Shown: positions 1 through 7,006 of the stretch, one piece after another
How the letters are laid out: the number at the start of each line of letters is the position of its first letter
How positions within the stretch are numbered: position 1 is the first letter of the stretch
NCBI GenBank assembly: GCA_041687295.1
Contig: JAWLCG010000095.1
Location: 1 to 14,019 of the forward strand
From: JAWLCG01 sp041687295
Lineage (GTDB): Bacteria; Planctomycetota; Phycisphaerae; SM23-33; FEN-1343
DNA length: 14,019 nt
Reading direction: 5' to 3'
The notes under the pieces: model-generated
What the model was told of the DNA's origin: nothing
The model's input: the letters and a program-made list of their open reading frames with translations, nothing else
The model's database searches: none
Program-made: the position numbers and the translations under genes

Positions 1-681
1 GTCGGGGCGGGCAAGACCTTCCTGGCCGGGGTGCTGGCCAGCCGGCTGGGCCCGGGCAGCCGAACCGTCATGCTGGAGAACCCGCCCCAGTCGCCCAAGC
101 AGCTGGTCAAGACGCTGGCGGCGGGCCTGGGCGTTGAGTTCGCCCCCGGACGGGACAAGACCGACCTGCTGGACAAGCTCCGCGAGACGCTGGTCCGCAC
201 AGCCAGCGTGGGCCGACTGGTGACGCTGATCGTCGACGAGGCCCAAGACCTGCCGACCGGCTCGCTGGAGGAGCTGCGGCTGCTGTGGAACTGGCAGCAC
301 GCCGGCCAGCGGTTGGTGCAGATCGTCCTGATCGGCCAGCCCGAGCTGCGGACCCGCCTGCAGGAGCCCCGCTGGGAGCCCCTGCGGCAGCGGATCGTCC
401 TGAGCTACCACCTGCGGAGCCTGGGCGAGGCCGACACCGCCCGCTACATCGACCACCGCATCACCGTGGTGGCCGAGGAGGGCTGCGAGGTCGCCTTCGC
501 CCCCGAGGCCAAGGCCCTGATCCACGGGGCCACCGGCGGCATCCCGCGGATGATCAACGTGGTATGCGACAATGCCCTGCTGGTGGCCTACGCCCGCGAG
601 ACGCACTGGGTGGGCCCCGACATCATTACCGAGGTCCTGCGGGACATGACCTGCTGGGACCTCCGCCTGCCCAGCGCATAG
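1..681 (+). CDS. ExeA-like AAA+ ATPase of exosortase/PEP-CTERM polysaccharide loci, 5'-truncated
   Basis: The frame is open from base 1, so the start lies outside the window; 226 codons are visible, ending in TAG. The window begins inside the Walker A loop (GAGKT, visible residues 2-6). Walker B is LIVDEAQD (about 76-83), followed by LIGQPEL, typical of ExeA/GspA-type ATPases, and by GGIPRMIN with CDNALLVAYA near the C-terminus, the sensor-2 region of that family. The closest named family is probably the putative secretion ATPase of PEP-CTERM loci (TIGR03015), judged from motifs and from the kinase and TIGR03087-like gene downstream. Such ATPases are thought to act at the cytoplasmic face of the inner membrane in envelope or polysaccharide export; the exact role is unproven. 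It is followed by 77 non-coding bases and then the kinase gene. The AAA+ call is firm; the subfamily is less so. Confidence 0.85.
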   Translation, partial: VGAGKTFLAGVLASRLGPGSRTVMLENPPQSPKQLVKTLAAGLGVEFAPGRDKTDLLDKLRETLVRTASVGRLVTLIVDEAQDLPTGSLEELRLLWNWQHAGQRLVQIVLIGQPELRTRLQEPRWEPLRQRIVLSYHLRSLGEADTARYIDHRITVVAEEGCEVAFAPEAKALIHGATGGIPRMINVVCDNALLVAYARETHWVGPDIITEVLRDMTCWDLRLPSA

Positions 682-758
682 ACCGGGCCCAAACCGCCCC
701 GGCGAACGAAGCGACGAGCCGACCGGCCCCACCGAGGCCGACCGATGAGGAGTTGCCC
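682..758 (+). other. Short spacer between ATPase and kinase genes
   Basis: These 77 bases contain no ORF of their own. The last part holds a strong ribosome binding site, GAGGAG at 747-752, six bases before the kinase ATG at 759. I see no convincing promoter or U-tract terminator, so the two genes are probably co-transcribed. Confidence 0.5.
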
Positions 759-764
759 ATGGCT
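748..764 (+). repeat. Translation-initiation repeat, copy 1
   Basis: The 17 bases AGGAGTTGCCCATGGCT span the Shine-Dalgarno, the six-base spacer and the first two codons of the kinase gene. The same 17 bases recur at 8164-8180 at the start of the ATP-grasp gene. The flanking bases differ on both sides. Confidence 0.7.
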
Positions 765-1592
765 CGAGTATGGGACGCGATGAACAAGCATCAGGCCGAA
801 CCGCCCGCGCCGGCCCCCAACGGCGGTGCCCACGGGGCGGACACGCCGGTCCAGAAGGCCCTGTCCACGGCCACCGCCACCGCGCCGGCCGCGGCACCGG
901 TCCTGACGGGGCAGACCGACGGGACGCGCTACTCGGAGCTGCTGATCGCCCACCACGATCGCGCCAGCGGGCAGGCCGAGGAGTACCGCGCCCTGCGCAA
1001 CAGCCTGCTGGCCCATCGGCCCGAGGGGCGCTTCGGCGTCATGATCACCTCCGCCGAGGCCGGCGAGGGCAAAACCGTCACCTGCCTGAACCTGGCGATG
1101 GCCCTGACCGAGCGTGTCGACCGCCGCACGCTCATCATCGACGCCGACCTGCGCCGCAGCCGGGTCGCCAAGCTGCTCGATGCCCCCGGCGAACCCGGCC
1201 TGGCCGAGCTGCTCCGCGGAGAGCTGGACGCCCGGGCGGTCATCCAGGCGACGGCCCACAAGAACCTGGACCTGATGGCGGCCGGCCACATCCGCCACGA
1301 CGAGGTCGGCACGCTGCTGGGCCAGCCCCAGGTCCAGGATGTGATGCAGGATCTGCGACGGATGTACGACTACATCCTGATCGACACGCCGCCGATCAAC
1401 GCCGTCTCCGACGCCGGCACGCTGGGCCAGGCCGTCGGCGAGGCCCTGATGGTCGTGCGGATGAACAAGACTCACCGCGAGTCGGTCGACAAGGCCATCC
1501 GCATGCTCCACGCCTCCAACGTCAAGATCGCCGGGCTGGTGCTGACGCACCGCACGTACCACATTCCGGACTACATCTACCGCTACTCCTGA
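759..1592 (+). CDS. CpsD/CapB-type tyrosine-protein kinase ATPase (polysaccharide co-regulator)
   Basis: The protein has 277 residues. The ATG at 759 is preferred because GAGGAG lies six bases upstream; longer in-frame starts would overlap the ATPase gene. It has the bacterial tyrosine-kinase P-loop set: Walker A within SAEAGEGKT (98-106), Walker A' LIIDADLR (125-132) and Walker B ILIDTPP (206-212), preceded by the family's EEYRALRNSL segment (74-83). The N-terminus MARVWDAMNK resembles the short conserved start of exosortase-locus kinases; a Pro/Ala-rich linker follows to about residue 55. The C-terminus carries four tyrosines (Y267, Y272, Y274, Y276), a small cluster of the kind autophosphorylated in this family. 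No Wzz or membrane segment is fused, so a separate Wzz-like activator would be expected. In related systems the phosphorylation cycle controls chain length and export. Confidence 0.88.
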   Translation: MARVWDAMNKHQAEPPAPAPNGGAHGADTPVQKALSTATATAPAAAPVLTGQTDGTRYSELLIAHHDRASGQAEEYRALRNSLLAHRPEGRFGVMITSAEAGEGKTVTCLNLAMALTERVDRRTLIIDADLRRSRVAKLLDAPGEPGLAELLRGELDARAVIQATAHKNLDLMAAGHIRHDEVGTLLGQPQVQDVMQDLRRMYDYILIDTPPINAVSDAGTLGQAVGEALMVVRMNKTHRESVDKAIRMLHASNVKIAGLVLTHRTYHIPDYIYRYS

Positions 1593-1702
1593 TGCGTCCC
1601 CGGCCGCGGGGGCCTGGTGAAGCTCCGGGCAGACCGCAAGGGCCCACCCGGGCCCCGAACGGGCGGGCAGGGCCCCCATCGGCCGGACTTCGGAAGGGCG
1701 GC
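1593..1702 (+). other. 110-base intergenic spacer with GC-rich inverted repeat
   Basis: This gap separates the kinase and the first glycosyltransferase. It holds a possible hairpin at 1640-1655, in which two GGGCCC arms flank the four-base loop ACCC. No T-tract follows, so it does not look like an intrinsic terminator. GGAAGG at 1692-1697 serves as the ribosome binding site for the ATG at 1703. No AT-rich -10 element is visible. The hairpin could affect mRNA processing or may simply reflect high GC. Confidence 0.35.
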
Positions 1703-2923
1703 ATGAGCACCCAACCCAGACTGCTGTTCGTCTCGCACCGCGTGCCCTACCCGCCGGACAAGGGCGAGCGCGTCCGCGCGTTCCACGAGATCCGCGCCCT
1801 GGCCGGCGAGTTCCGCCTGACGCTGGCGACGCTCTGCCACGGCCCGCGCGACGGCGAGTCGGTGCAGGCCCTGGGCCAGTGGTGCGAGCGGGTCTTCCAG
1901 GCCCGGGCCGGGGGCTGGCAGGGACTGGCCCGCGGGGGCGTGTCGCTGCTGGCCGGACGCTCGGTGACGGAGGGCTACTTCGCCTCGCGGGCGCTGCAGG
2001 CGTGGATCGAGGCCGAGCACCATCGCGACCCCTTCGCCGTGGCCATGGGGTACTCCTCGAGCACCTTCCGCTACATCCAGGCCGTGCCCGCCGGCCGGCG
2101 GGTGATGGACCTCATCGACGTCGACAGCGCCAAGTGGGCCCAGTACGCCCAGCAGGGCCCCTGGCCCCGCCGATGGCTGTACGCCCGCGAGGCCCGCGGC
2201 GTGGCCGACCTGGAGGCCCGCGCCCTGGCCGGCAGCCAGGCGGTGCTGCTGGTCAGCCAGGCCGAGGCCGACCTGCTGGGCGACGCCGGCGGCCACGTTC
2301 GCGCGGTCAGCAATGGGGTTGACCTGGAGTTTTTTGCCCCAAGGCCCGATAAACAGGAAGAGCCGCTACTGGTCTTCACCGGCACGATGGACTACGCGCC
2401 CAATGTCGAGGGCGTCGGCTGGTTCGTCCGCGAGGTCTGGCCGGGCCTGCGGCGGCAGGTGCCGGAGCTTCGGCTGGCCGTCGTGGGGCGCAACCCCGCC
2501 CCGGCCGTCCGACGGCTGGCGAATGAGCCGGGCGTCGAGGTGACCGGCGCGGTGCCGGACGTCAGGCCCTACCTGGCGCGGGCGGCCCTGGCGGTCTGCC
2601 CGCTGCGGATCGCCCGGGGCATCCAGAACAAGGTGCTCGAGGCGATGGCGATGGCCAAGGCCGTCGTGGCCTCGCCGGCCGCCGTCGAGGGCCTCGACGT
2701 GCAGACGGGCCGGGAGGTGCTGGCGGCCGACGCCCCGGCCCAGTGGCAGGCGCGGATCGTGCAACTGATCAACGACCCGCCGGCCAGGCAAGCGATGGGC
2801 CAGGCGGCCCGGCAATGCGTGGAACGCCACTACAGCTGGTCGGCCCGGCTCGAGCCGCTGGTCGCCCTGTGCCGCGTCCTGGCCAACCAGGGCGCCGATG
2901 CGATGGATCGCGTGCAAGCATGA
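1703..2923 (+). CDS. Glycosyltransferase, TIGR03087-like (PEP-CTERM/exosortase-associated sugar transferase)
   Basis: The protein has 406 residues; ATG 1703 follows GGAAGG by five bases. The N-terminus reads LLFVSHRVPYPPDKGERVR (7-25), the hallmark opening of the TIGR03087 sugar transferases of exosortase loci. MDLIDVDSAKW (135-145), VSNGVD (202-207) and GIQNKVLEAMAM (306-317) match the same family and place it in the GT-B fold, GT4-like group. It should transfer a sugar from a nucleotide donor to a lipid-linked acceptor at the cytoplasmic face of the inner membrane; donor and acceptor cannot be read from the sequence. Its stop codon overlaps the VanZ-like start (ATGA, 2920-2923), which suggests translational coupling. 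A short stretch around 2311-2375 uses codons unusual for this locus (TTT TTT, AAA, CTA, AGG). Confidence 0.88.
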   Translation: MSTQPRLLFVSHRVPYPPDKGERVRAFHEIRALAGEFRLTLATLCHGPRDGESVQALGQWCERVFQARAGGWQGLARGGVSLLAGRSVTEGYFASRALQAWIEAEHHRDPFAVAMGYSSSTFRYIQAVPAGRRVMDLIDVDSAKWAQYAQQGPWPRRWLYAREARGVADLEARALAGSQAVLLVSQAEADLLGDAGGHVRAVSNGVDLEFFAPRPDKQEEPLLVFTGTMDYAPNVEGVGWFVREVWPGLRRQVPELRLAVVGRNPAPAVRRLANEPGVEVTGAVPDVRPYLARAALAVCPLRIARGIQNKVLEAMAMAKAVVASPAAVEGLDVQTGREVLAADAPAQWQARIVQLINDPPARQAMGQAARQCVERHYSWSARLEPLVALCRVLANQGADAMDRVQA

Positions 2924-3312
2924 GACGAACCTGGACGGTGCGGACGGCCCTGGGCGCCTACGCCCTGCTGCTGGCGGCCGGGTCGCTGCTGCCCAGCGGC
3001 AGCGAGGCCATCGGCGGCTGGGAGCCGCCCATCTCGGCTACCCTCCAGAACCTGCTGCACGTGCCGGCCTACCTGGGCCTGAGCTTCCTGACGCTCTCGG
3101 CCCTGGGCCCGACGGCGGGCTGGCCGTCGATCGCCCTGGCCGCCCTGGCGGCGGTGGCCTACGGCGGAGCCCTGGAGTGGCTCCAGGCGACGGTGATCCC
3201 GGGCCGATTCGGCACCGTCATGGACCTGCTGTTCAACACCGCCGGCGTACTGGCCGGCCTGGGCCTGTGGAGCCTGCGACGGCCCCGCGCGGCCGCCGAC
3301 GCAAAGGCATGA
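2920..3312 (+). CDS. Small VanZ-like integral membrane protein
   Basis: The protein has 130 residues. ATG 2920 overlaps the upstream stop as ATGA; there is no clear Shine-Dalgarno, so translation probably depends on re-initiation. Hydrophobic stretches near residues 9-24, 48-62, 69-85 and 103-118 suggest four membrane helices. VanZ-like signature residues are visible: H47 and Y51, then E86, Q89, R96, D102, N106 and G109 in the pattern E..Q..R..D...N..G. VanZ-like proteins often occur in polysaccharide and exosortase loci, but their biochemical role is mostly unknown; teicoplanin resistance is established only for VanZ itself. The ATGA overlap at 3309-3312 links it to the next glycosyltransferase, so tight co-expression is likely. 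An assembly or membrane-partner role is inference. Confidence 0.8.
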   Translation: MRRTWTVRTALGAYALLLAAGSLLPSGSEAIGGWEPPISATLQNLLHVPAYLGLSFLTLSALGPTAGWPSIALAALAAVAYGGALEWLQATVIPGRFGTVMDLLFNTAGVLAGLGLWSLRRPRAAADAKA

Positions 3313-4469
3313 TCGAGAACCACACCATCCTGTGCTTCGCCAGCGGCTACGACGCCCCGCCCACCAGCAAGCATCACGTGATGCATCGGCTGGCCGAGCG
3401 GAACGTCGTGCTGTGGGTCAACTACCACGCCAGCCGGGCCCCCACCGCCAGCAGCTCCGACCTGCTCTACATGGCCCGCAAGCTCGCCCAGGTCGCCCGC
3501 GGCCTGGTCAGCCCTCGGCCCAACCTCTTCGTCCTGACGCCGCTGGTGGTGCCGCTGCCGGCATCCGCCTGGGCCCGTCGGCTCAACCGCTGGCTGCTGG
3601 TCCGCCAGATCCGCCGCGCCCTGCGCAAGGTGGGCCAGGGCCCCGTCCAGCTCTGGTCGTTCACGCCCGACGTGTCCTACCTGCTGGGCCGATTCGGCGA
3701 GCAGCGGGTGGTCTACTACTGTGTCGACGACCACGCCAGCTTCACCGGCTACGATCGCCAGCAGGTGCTGGCCGACGAGGAGGACCTCGCCCGCCGCAGC
3801 GACCTGGTGGTGACGACCTCGCTGGCCCTGCAGCAGGCCAAGGCCCCCTGGAACCCCAACACGCTGCTGATGCCCCATGGCGTGGACTACGCCCACTTCG
3901 CCCGGGCGGTCCGCGAGGAGCTGGCCCCGCCTGCCGACCTGGCGGACATTCCGCACCCGCGGCTGGGCTTTTTCGGCCTGCTCCGCGACTGGGTGGACCT
4001 GGACCTGCTGGCCGAGATCGCCCGGCGCCGGCCGGAGTGGCACTTCGTGCTCATCGGCGACGCGACGTTCGACCTGAGCCCCTACCGGCGCGAGAACCTG
4101 CACTTCCTGGGCCGAAAGCCCTACGCCGAGCTGCCCGCCTACTGCCGCCACCTGAACGTCGGGCTCATTCCGTTCCGCATCAACGAGCTGACGCTGGCGG
4201 TCAACCCGATCAAGCTCCGCGAGTACCTCGCCGCCGGCCTGCCGACGGTCTCGACGCCGCTGCCGGAGGTGAAGCTCTACGAGCATCTGGCCGAGGTCGC
4301 CGAGGGCACCGACGCCTTCGAAGCCGCCCTGGACCGGGCCCTGGCGACCCCGCCCGAGCAGCGCCGCCGCCTGCACGAGGCGATGGCCGCCGAGACGTGG
4401 GAGCAGAAGGTCGACGCGATCTGCGAACGCCTGGACGCCCCGGCGAGGGCGGAAAGGATAGGCGTCTGA
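3309..4469 (+). CDS. Glycosyltransferase (GT-B fold, TuaH/GT4-like)
   Basis: The protein has 386 residues. ATG 3309 overlaps the VanZ-like stop; a longer in-frame reading would cover that gene. The N-terminal half lacks a strong signature but contains VVYYCVDDHASF (134-145), a feature of TuaH-like glycosyltransferases. MPHGVDYAHF (188-197) marks the domain linker, and GFFGLL (220-225), NLHFLGRKPYAELP (263-276) and NPIKLREYLAAGLPTVST (299-316) form the C-terminal nucleotide-sugar domain. It lacks a textbook EX7E motif; the NPIKLREYLAAG segment takes that place, as in related families. It should act in the cytoplasm on a lipid-linked glycan. Donor sugar unknown. The TGA stop overlaps the next ATG by one base (TGATG, 4467-4471). 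Confidence 0.82.
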   Translation: MIENHTILCFASGYDAPPTSKHHVMHRLAERNVVLWVNYHASRAPTASSSDLLYMARKLAQVARGLVSPRPNLFVLTPLVVPLPASAWARRLNRWLLVRQIRRALRKVGQGPVQLWSFTPDVSYLLGRFGEQRVVYYCVDDHASFTGYDRQQVLADEEDLARRSDLVVTTSLALQQAKAPWNPNTLLMPHGVDYAHFARAVREELAPPADLADIPHPRLGFFGLLRDWVDLDLLAEIARRRPEWHFVLIGDATFDLSPYRRENLHFLGRKPYAELPAYCRHLNVGLIPFRINELTLAVNPIKLREYLAAGLPTVSTPLPEVKLYEHLAEVAEGTDAFEAALDRALATPPEQRRRLHEAMAAETWEQKVDAICERLDAPARAERIGV

Positions 4470-5824
4470 TGCCTTTGCGAACGGCGTTCTTCCTGGCCGT
4501 CTTCGGCCTCTTCGCGATGGGCGGGCTGCTCTGGCCCCACCTGAGCCTGCTGGGCTACGTCGCGCACTACCTGACCGGCCCGGAGGACAAGTGGTGGAGC
4601 CGCCCGATCGCCCACTGGGGCATCCGCTACTCCTATACGCTGGCCCTGGTGACGATCATCGGCTTCTTCGTGCACATGCGCTACTTCAAGCCGGCCGGCA
4701 GTTGGCTCTGTCGGCAGGAGAAGCTGCTGCTGGTGTTTCTGGGCATCGTTTGGCTCTCCACGCTGCTGGGGCCTGACACCGTGGGACGCTACACGACTGT
4801 GGACCATCCCAGCCTGAAGTTCACCAAGGTTGCCATCTTCGCCCTGCTGATGACGCACATCATCAACAATCGCGCTCGACTGGAGACGCTGCTGTGGGCG
4901 CTGGTGGCCTGCGCGTTCATCCTGGGCTGGCAGGCGTATGACGAGCCCCGGCGGAACTTCATCAGCGGACGCCTGGAGGGTATCGGCGGGCCGGACTTTG
5001 CGGAGTCGAACTTCTTCTCGGCCTTCATGGCCGCCATGCTGCCGCTGATCGGCGTGATGTTCCTCCGCAGCGGCTGGGTGGGCAAGGCCGTGACCCTTTT
5101 CGTCGGGGCTTTCGCCGCCAACGCCATCGTTCTGACTCGAAGCCGCGGCGCCTTTGTCGGCATTGGCGCCGGGGCGATGGTCGCCGCCCTGGTCTCGCCG
5201 CGGAAGTACCGCCTGCCCGTGATCGCCGGCCTGATCGTGGCCATGGCGGGCGGCTACTACCTCTCCGATGAGCAGTTCCGCGACCGCATGACCACCATCA
5301 ATCGGTCAGAGCAGGAGCGCGACCCCGCCGCCCAGAGCCGTATTGAACTGGCGCGAGCCGGCCTGCAGATGCTCCGCGACCGCCCATACGGAATCGGGGC
5401 GGGCAACTTCTACCAGACCATTGGCCGGTACGCCCCGATGTATGAGGGCATGGACGCCCACAACACCTATGTCCGCTGCGCGACGGAGCTGGGCGTGCAG
5501 GGCATCGTGCTGCTGGGCATAATCATCGGCAATGCCTTCTGGATGCTCCGCACGGTGCTCCGCGCCGCCCACCAGTTGCCCCCGCCCGAGGAGCGAAGCT
5601 TCACGCTGCTGGCGTTCGGCATGGGCACCGCCCTGGTGACGCTGCTGGCCTGTACGCTGACCGTGTCGCTGCCCTACGTGGAGTACTACTGGTGGTTCAT
5701 GCTGCTGCCGGTCTGCCTCGAGCGGGCGATGCAGCGCCGCCTGGCCGATCTGCCGGCGGGCTTTCCGGTCGTCATCCCGCCCTCGCCGCAGGCCAAGGCC
5801 CTGCATGACCTCTCGCCGACCTGA
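4469..5824 (+). CDS. O-antigen ligase / Wzy-like polytopic membrane protein
   Basis: The protein has 451 residues; ATG 4469 overlaps the previous stop, with GGAAAGGA at 4451-4458 upstream. Many hydrophobic segments (for example about 5-34, 53-70, 86-100, 119-132, 140-154, 185-199, 207-222, 229-241, 249-264, 344-360, 377-400, 404-417) indicate roughly a dozen membrane helices. LTRSRGAF (222-229) and YGIGAGNFY (307-315) are typical of the Wzy_C/O-antigen ligase fold. AHNTYV (330-335) supplies His331 in a probable periplasmic loop, where WaaL-type ligases have their key histidine. It may be the exosortase-associated O-glycosylation ligase (TIGR03097-like), but it could equally be a Wzy polymerase; the two cannot be separated by eye. 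It would transfer or polymerise undecaprenyl-linked glycan outside the inner membrane. GC is locally lower than in the neighbours. Confidence 0.85.
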   Translation: MPLRTAFFLAVFGLFAMGGLLWPHLSLLGYVAHYLTGPEDKWWSRPIAHWGIRYSYTLALVTIIGFFVHMRYFKPAGSWLCRQEKLLLVFLGIVWLSTLLGPDTVGRYTTVDHPSLKFTKVAIFALLMTHIINNRARLETLLWALVACAFILGWQAYDEPRRNFISGRLEGIGGPDFAESNFFSAFMAAMLPLIGVMFLRSGWVGKAVTLFVGAFAANAIVLTRSRGAFVGIGAGAMVAALVSPRKYRLPVIAGLIVAMAGGYYLSDEQFRDRMTTINRSEQERDPAAQSRIELARAGLQMLRDRPYGIGAGNFYQTIGRYAPMYEGMDAHNTYVRCATELGVQGIVLLGIIIGNAFWMLRTVLRAAHQLPPPEERSFTLLAFGMGTALVTLLACTLTVSLPYVEYYWWFMLLPVCLERAMQRRLADLPAGFPVVIPPSPQAKALHDLSPT

Positions 5825-5835
5825 CCGGAGACCGG

Positions 5836-7005
5836 ATGGCCCAGCCCCTCGTCAGCCCGCCCTGCGAGACGCCCCCGGCTCTGGTGCCGGCCGGCCTGCG
5901 GCGGGTTGCGCTGGTCATCACCCGCCTGCTGCCCGGCGGCGGCGAGCGCGTGGTGGTGCACCTGGCCTCGACGATGCGCCGCCTGGGTGTCGAGGCCCAG
6001 GTGATCTGCCTGCAGGAGGAGGGGCTGCTGGGCCAGGCTCTCCGCGCGGCCGGCATCGAGCCGGTCATCCTGAGCCGCCCCGGCCAGATGAGGGGCCTGT
6101 GCGAACTCCGCGGGCACCTCCGCCGGCTGGACCCCCAGGTGATCAACGTCCACGACCGCGCGTCCCTGGCCGACGTCGTCCTGGCGAACCTGTTTCGGCC
6201 CTGCCCGGTGGTCTACTCGGCCCACGGGCTGCTGTTCCACCATCGCCGCGAGCCGACGCGCCGCCATCGACTGGCGATGCGCGCGGTCTCCACGGCCACA
6301 GCCGTCTCCCAGGAGGTCGCCGACCGCCAAGCCGAGGTGCTCGCCTGGCGAGGCCCCTTCAGCATCGTGCCCAACGGCGTGCCCCTCGTCGAGCGCGACC
6401 CGGCCCTGCGCGGGGCCATCCGGGCCGAGCTGGGGGTTCCCGAGGATGCCTTCGTCTTCCTGGCCGTCGGCAACGCCCGGCCTGAGAAGGCCTACGAGGA
6501 CCTGCTCGAGGCCGTCGCCCGCCTCCGCCAACAGGGCCGAAAGGACTTCGTCTGCTGGGTGGCCGGGCGAATGGACGAGTCGGACTACTGCCGGGCCCTC
6601 CGCGAGCAGCACGCCCGGCTGGGCCTGGAGGGTTGCGTGCGGTGGCTGGGCTTCCGGTCGGATGACCTGGCCCTGTACTGCGGGGCCGACGCCCTCGTGC
6701 TGCCCAGCCGAAGCGAGGGCCTGCCCATGGTCATCCTGGAGGCCCTGATGGCCGGGCTGCCGGTGCTGGCCACGCGGGTGGGCGGCATCCCGGCGGTGCT
6801 GGCGGACGGGTGCGGCCTGCTGGTCGAGCCCGCCGACCCGGACGCCCTGGCCGGCGCCCTGGCCCGCCTGCTGGCCGAGCCGGACCTGCGCGCCGCCCTC
6901 GCCGCCGCCGGCCAGGCCCGCGCCCGCCGCGACTACAGCGTCGAGCGGATGACCCGCCAATACCTGCAGGTCTACGCCCGCGTCGCCCTGGGGCAGGAGG
7001 GCTGA
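5836..7005 (+). CDS. GT4-family glycosyltransferase
   Basis: The protein has 389 residues. ATG 5836 follows GGAG (5827-5830) by five bases and lies 11 bases after the ligase stop. RVALVITRLLPGGGERVV (23-40) is the classic N-terminal glycine-rich acceptor loop of GT4 enzymes. IVPNGV (177-182) marks the interdomain linker and VGNARPEKAY (211-220) the start of the donor domain. SRSEGLPMVILEA (291-303) contains the EX7E motif with E294 and E302, expected for a retaining transferase. LVEPADPDALAGAL (329-342) is the usual C-terminal feature. The first about 20 residues are Pro-rich and poorly conserved-looking, so a slightly later start is possible, though no better ribosome site is visible. It probably extends the same lipid-linked glycan; sugar specificity unknown. 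Confidence 0.9.
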   Translation: MAQPLVSPPCETPPALVPAGLRRVALVITRLLPGGGERVVVHLASTMRRLGVEAQVICLQEEGLLGQALRAAGIEPVILSRPGQMRGLCELRGHLRRLDPQVINVHDRASLADVVLANLFRPCPVVYSAHGLLFHHRREPTRRHRLAMRAVSTATAVSQEVADRQAEVLAWRGPFSIVPNGVPLVERDPALRGAIRAELGVPEDAFVFLAVGNARPEKAYEDLLEAVARLRQQGRKDFVCWVAGRMDESDYCRALREQHARLGLEGCVRWLGFRSDDLALYCGADALVLPSRSEGLPMVILEALMAGLPVLATRVGGIPAVLADGCGLLVEPADPDALAGALARLLAEPDLRAALAAAGQARARRDYSVERMTRQYLQVYARVALGQEG

Positions 7006-7006
7006 C

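Noticed and set aside
285..758. N-terminal extension of the kinase back to 285
   Set aside because: It would overlap the ATPase gene over almost 400 bases and encodes Pro/Arg-rich sequence; ATG 759 has a strong ribosome site.
1640..1655. GGGCCC hairpin as a transcription terminator
   Set aside because: No T-tract follows, and the downstream genes continue the same pathway in the same direction.
3159..4376. 405-codon reverse-strand open frame opposite the second glycosyltransferase
   Set aside because: Shadow of a real gene, with biased composition and no motif.
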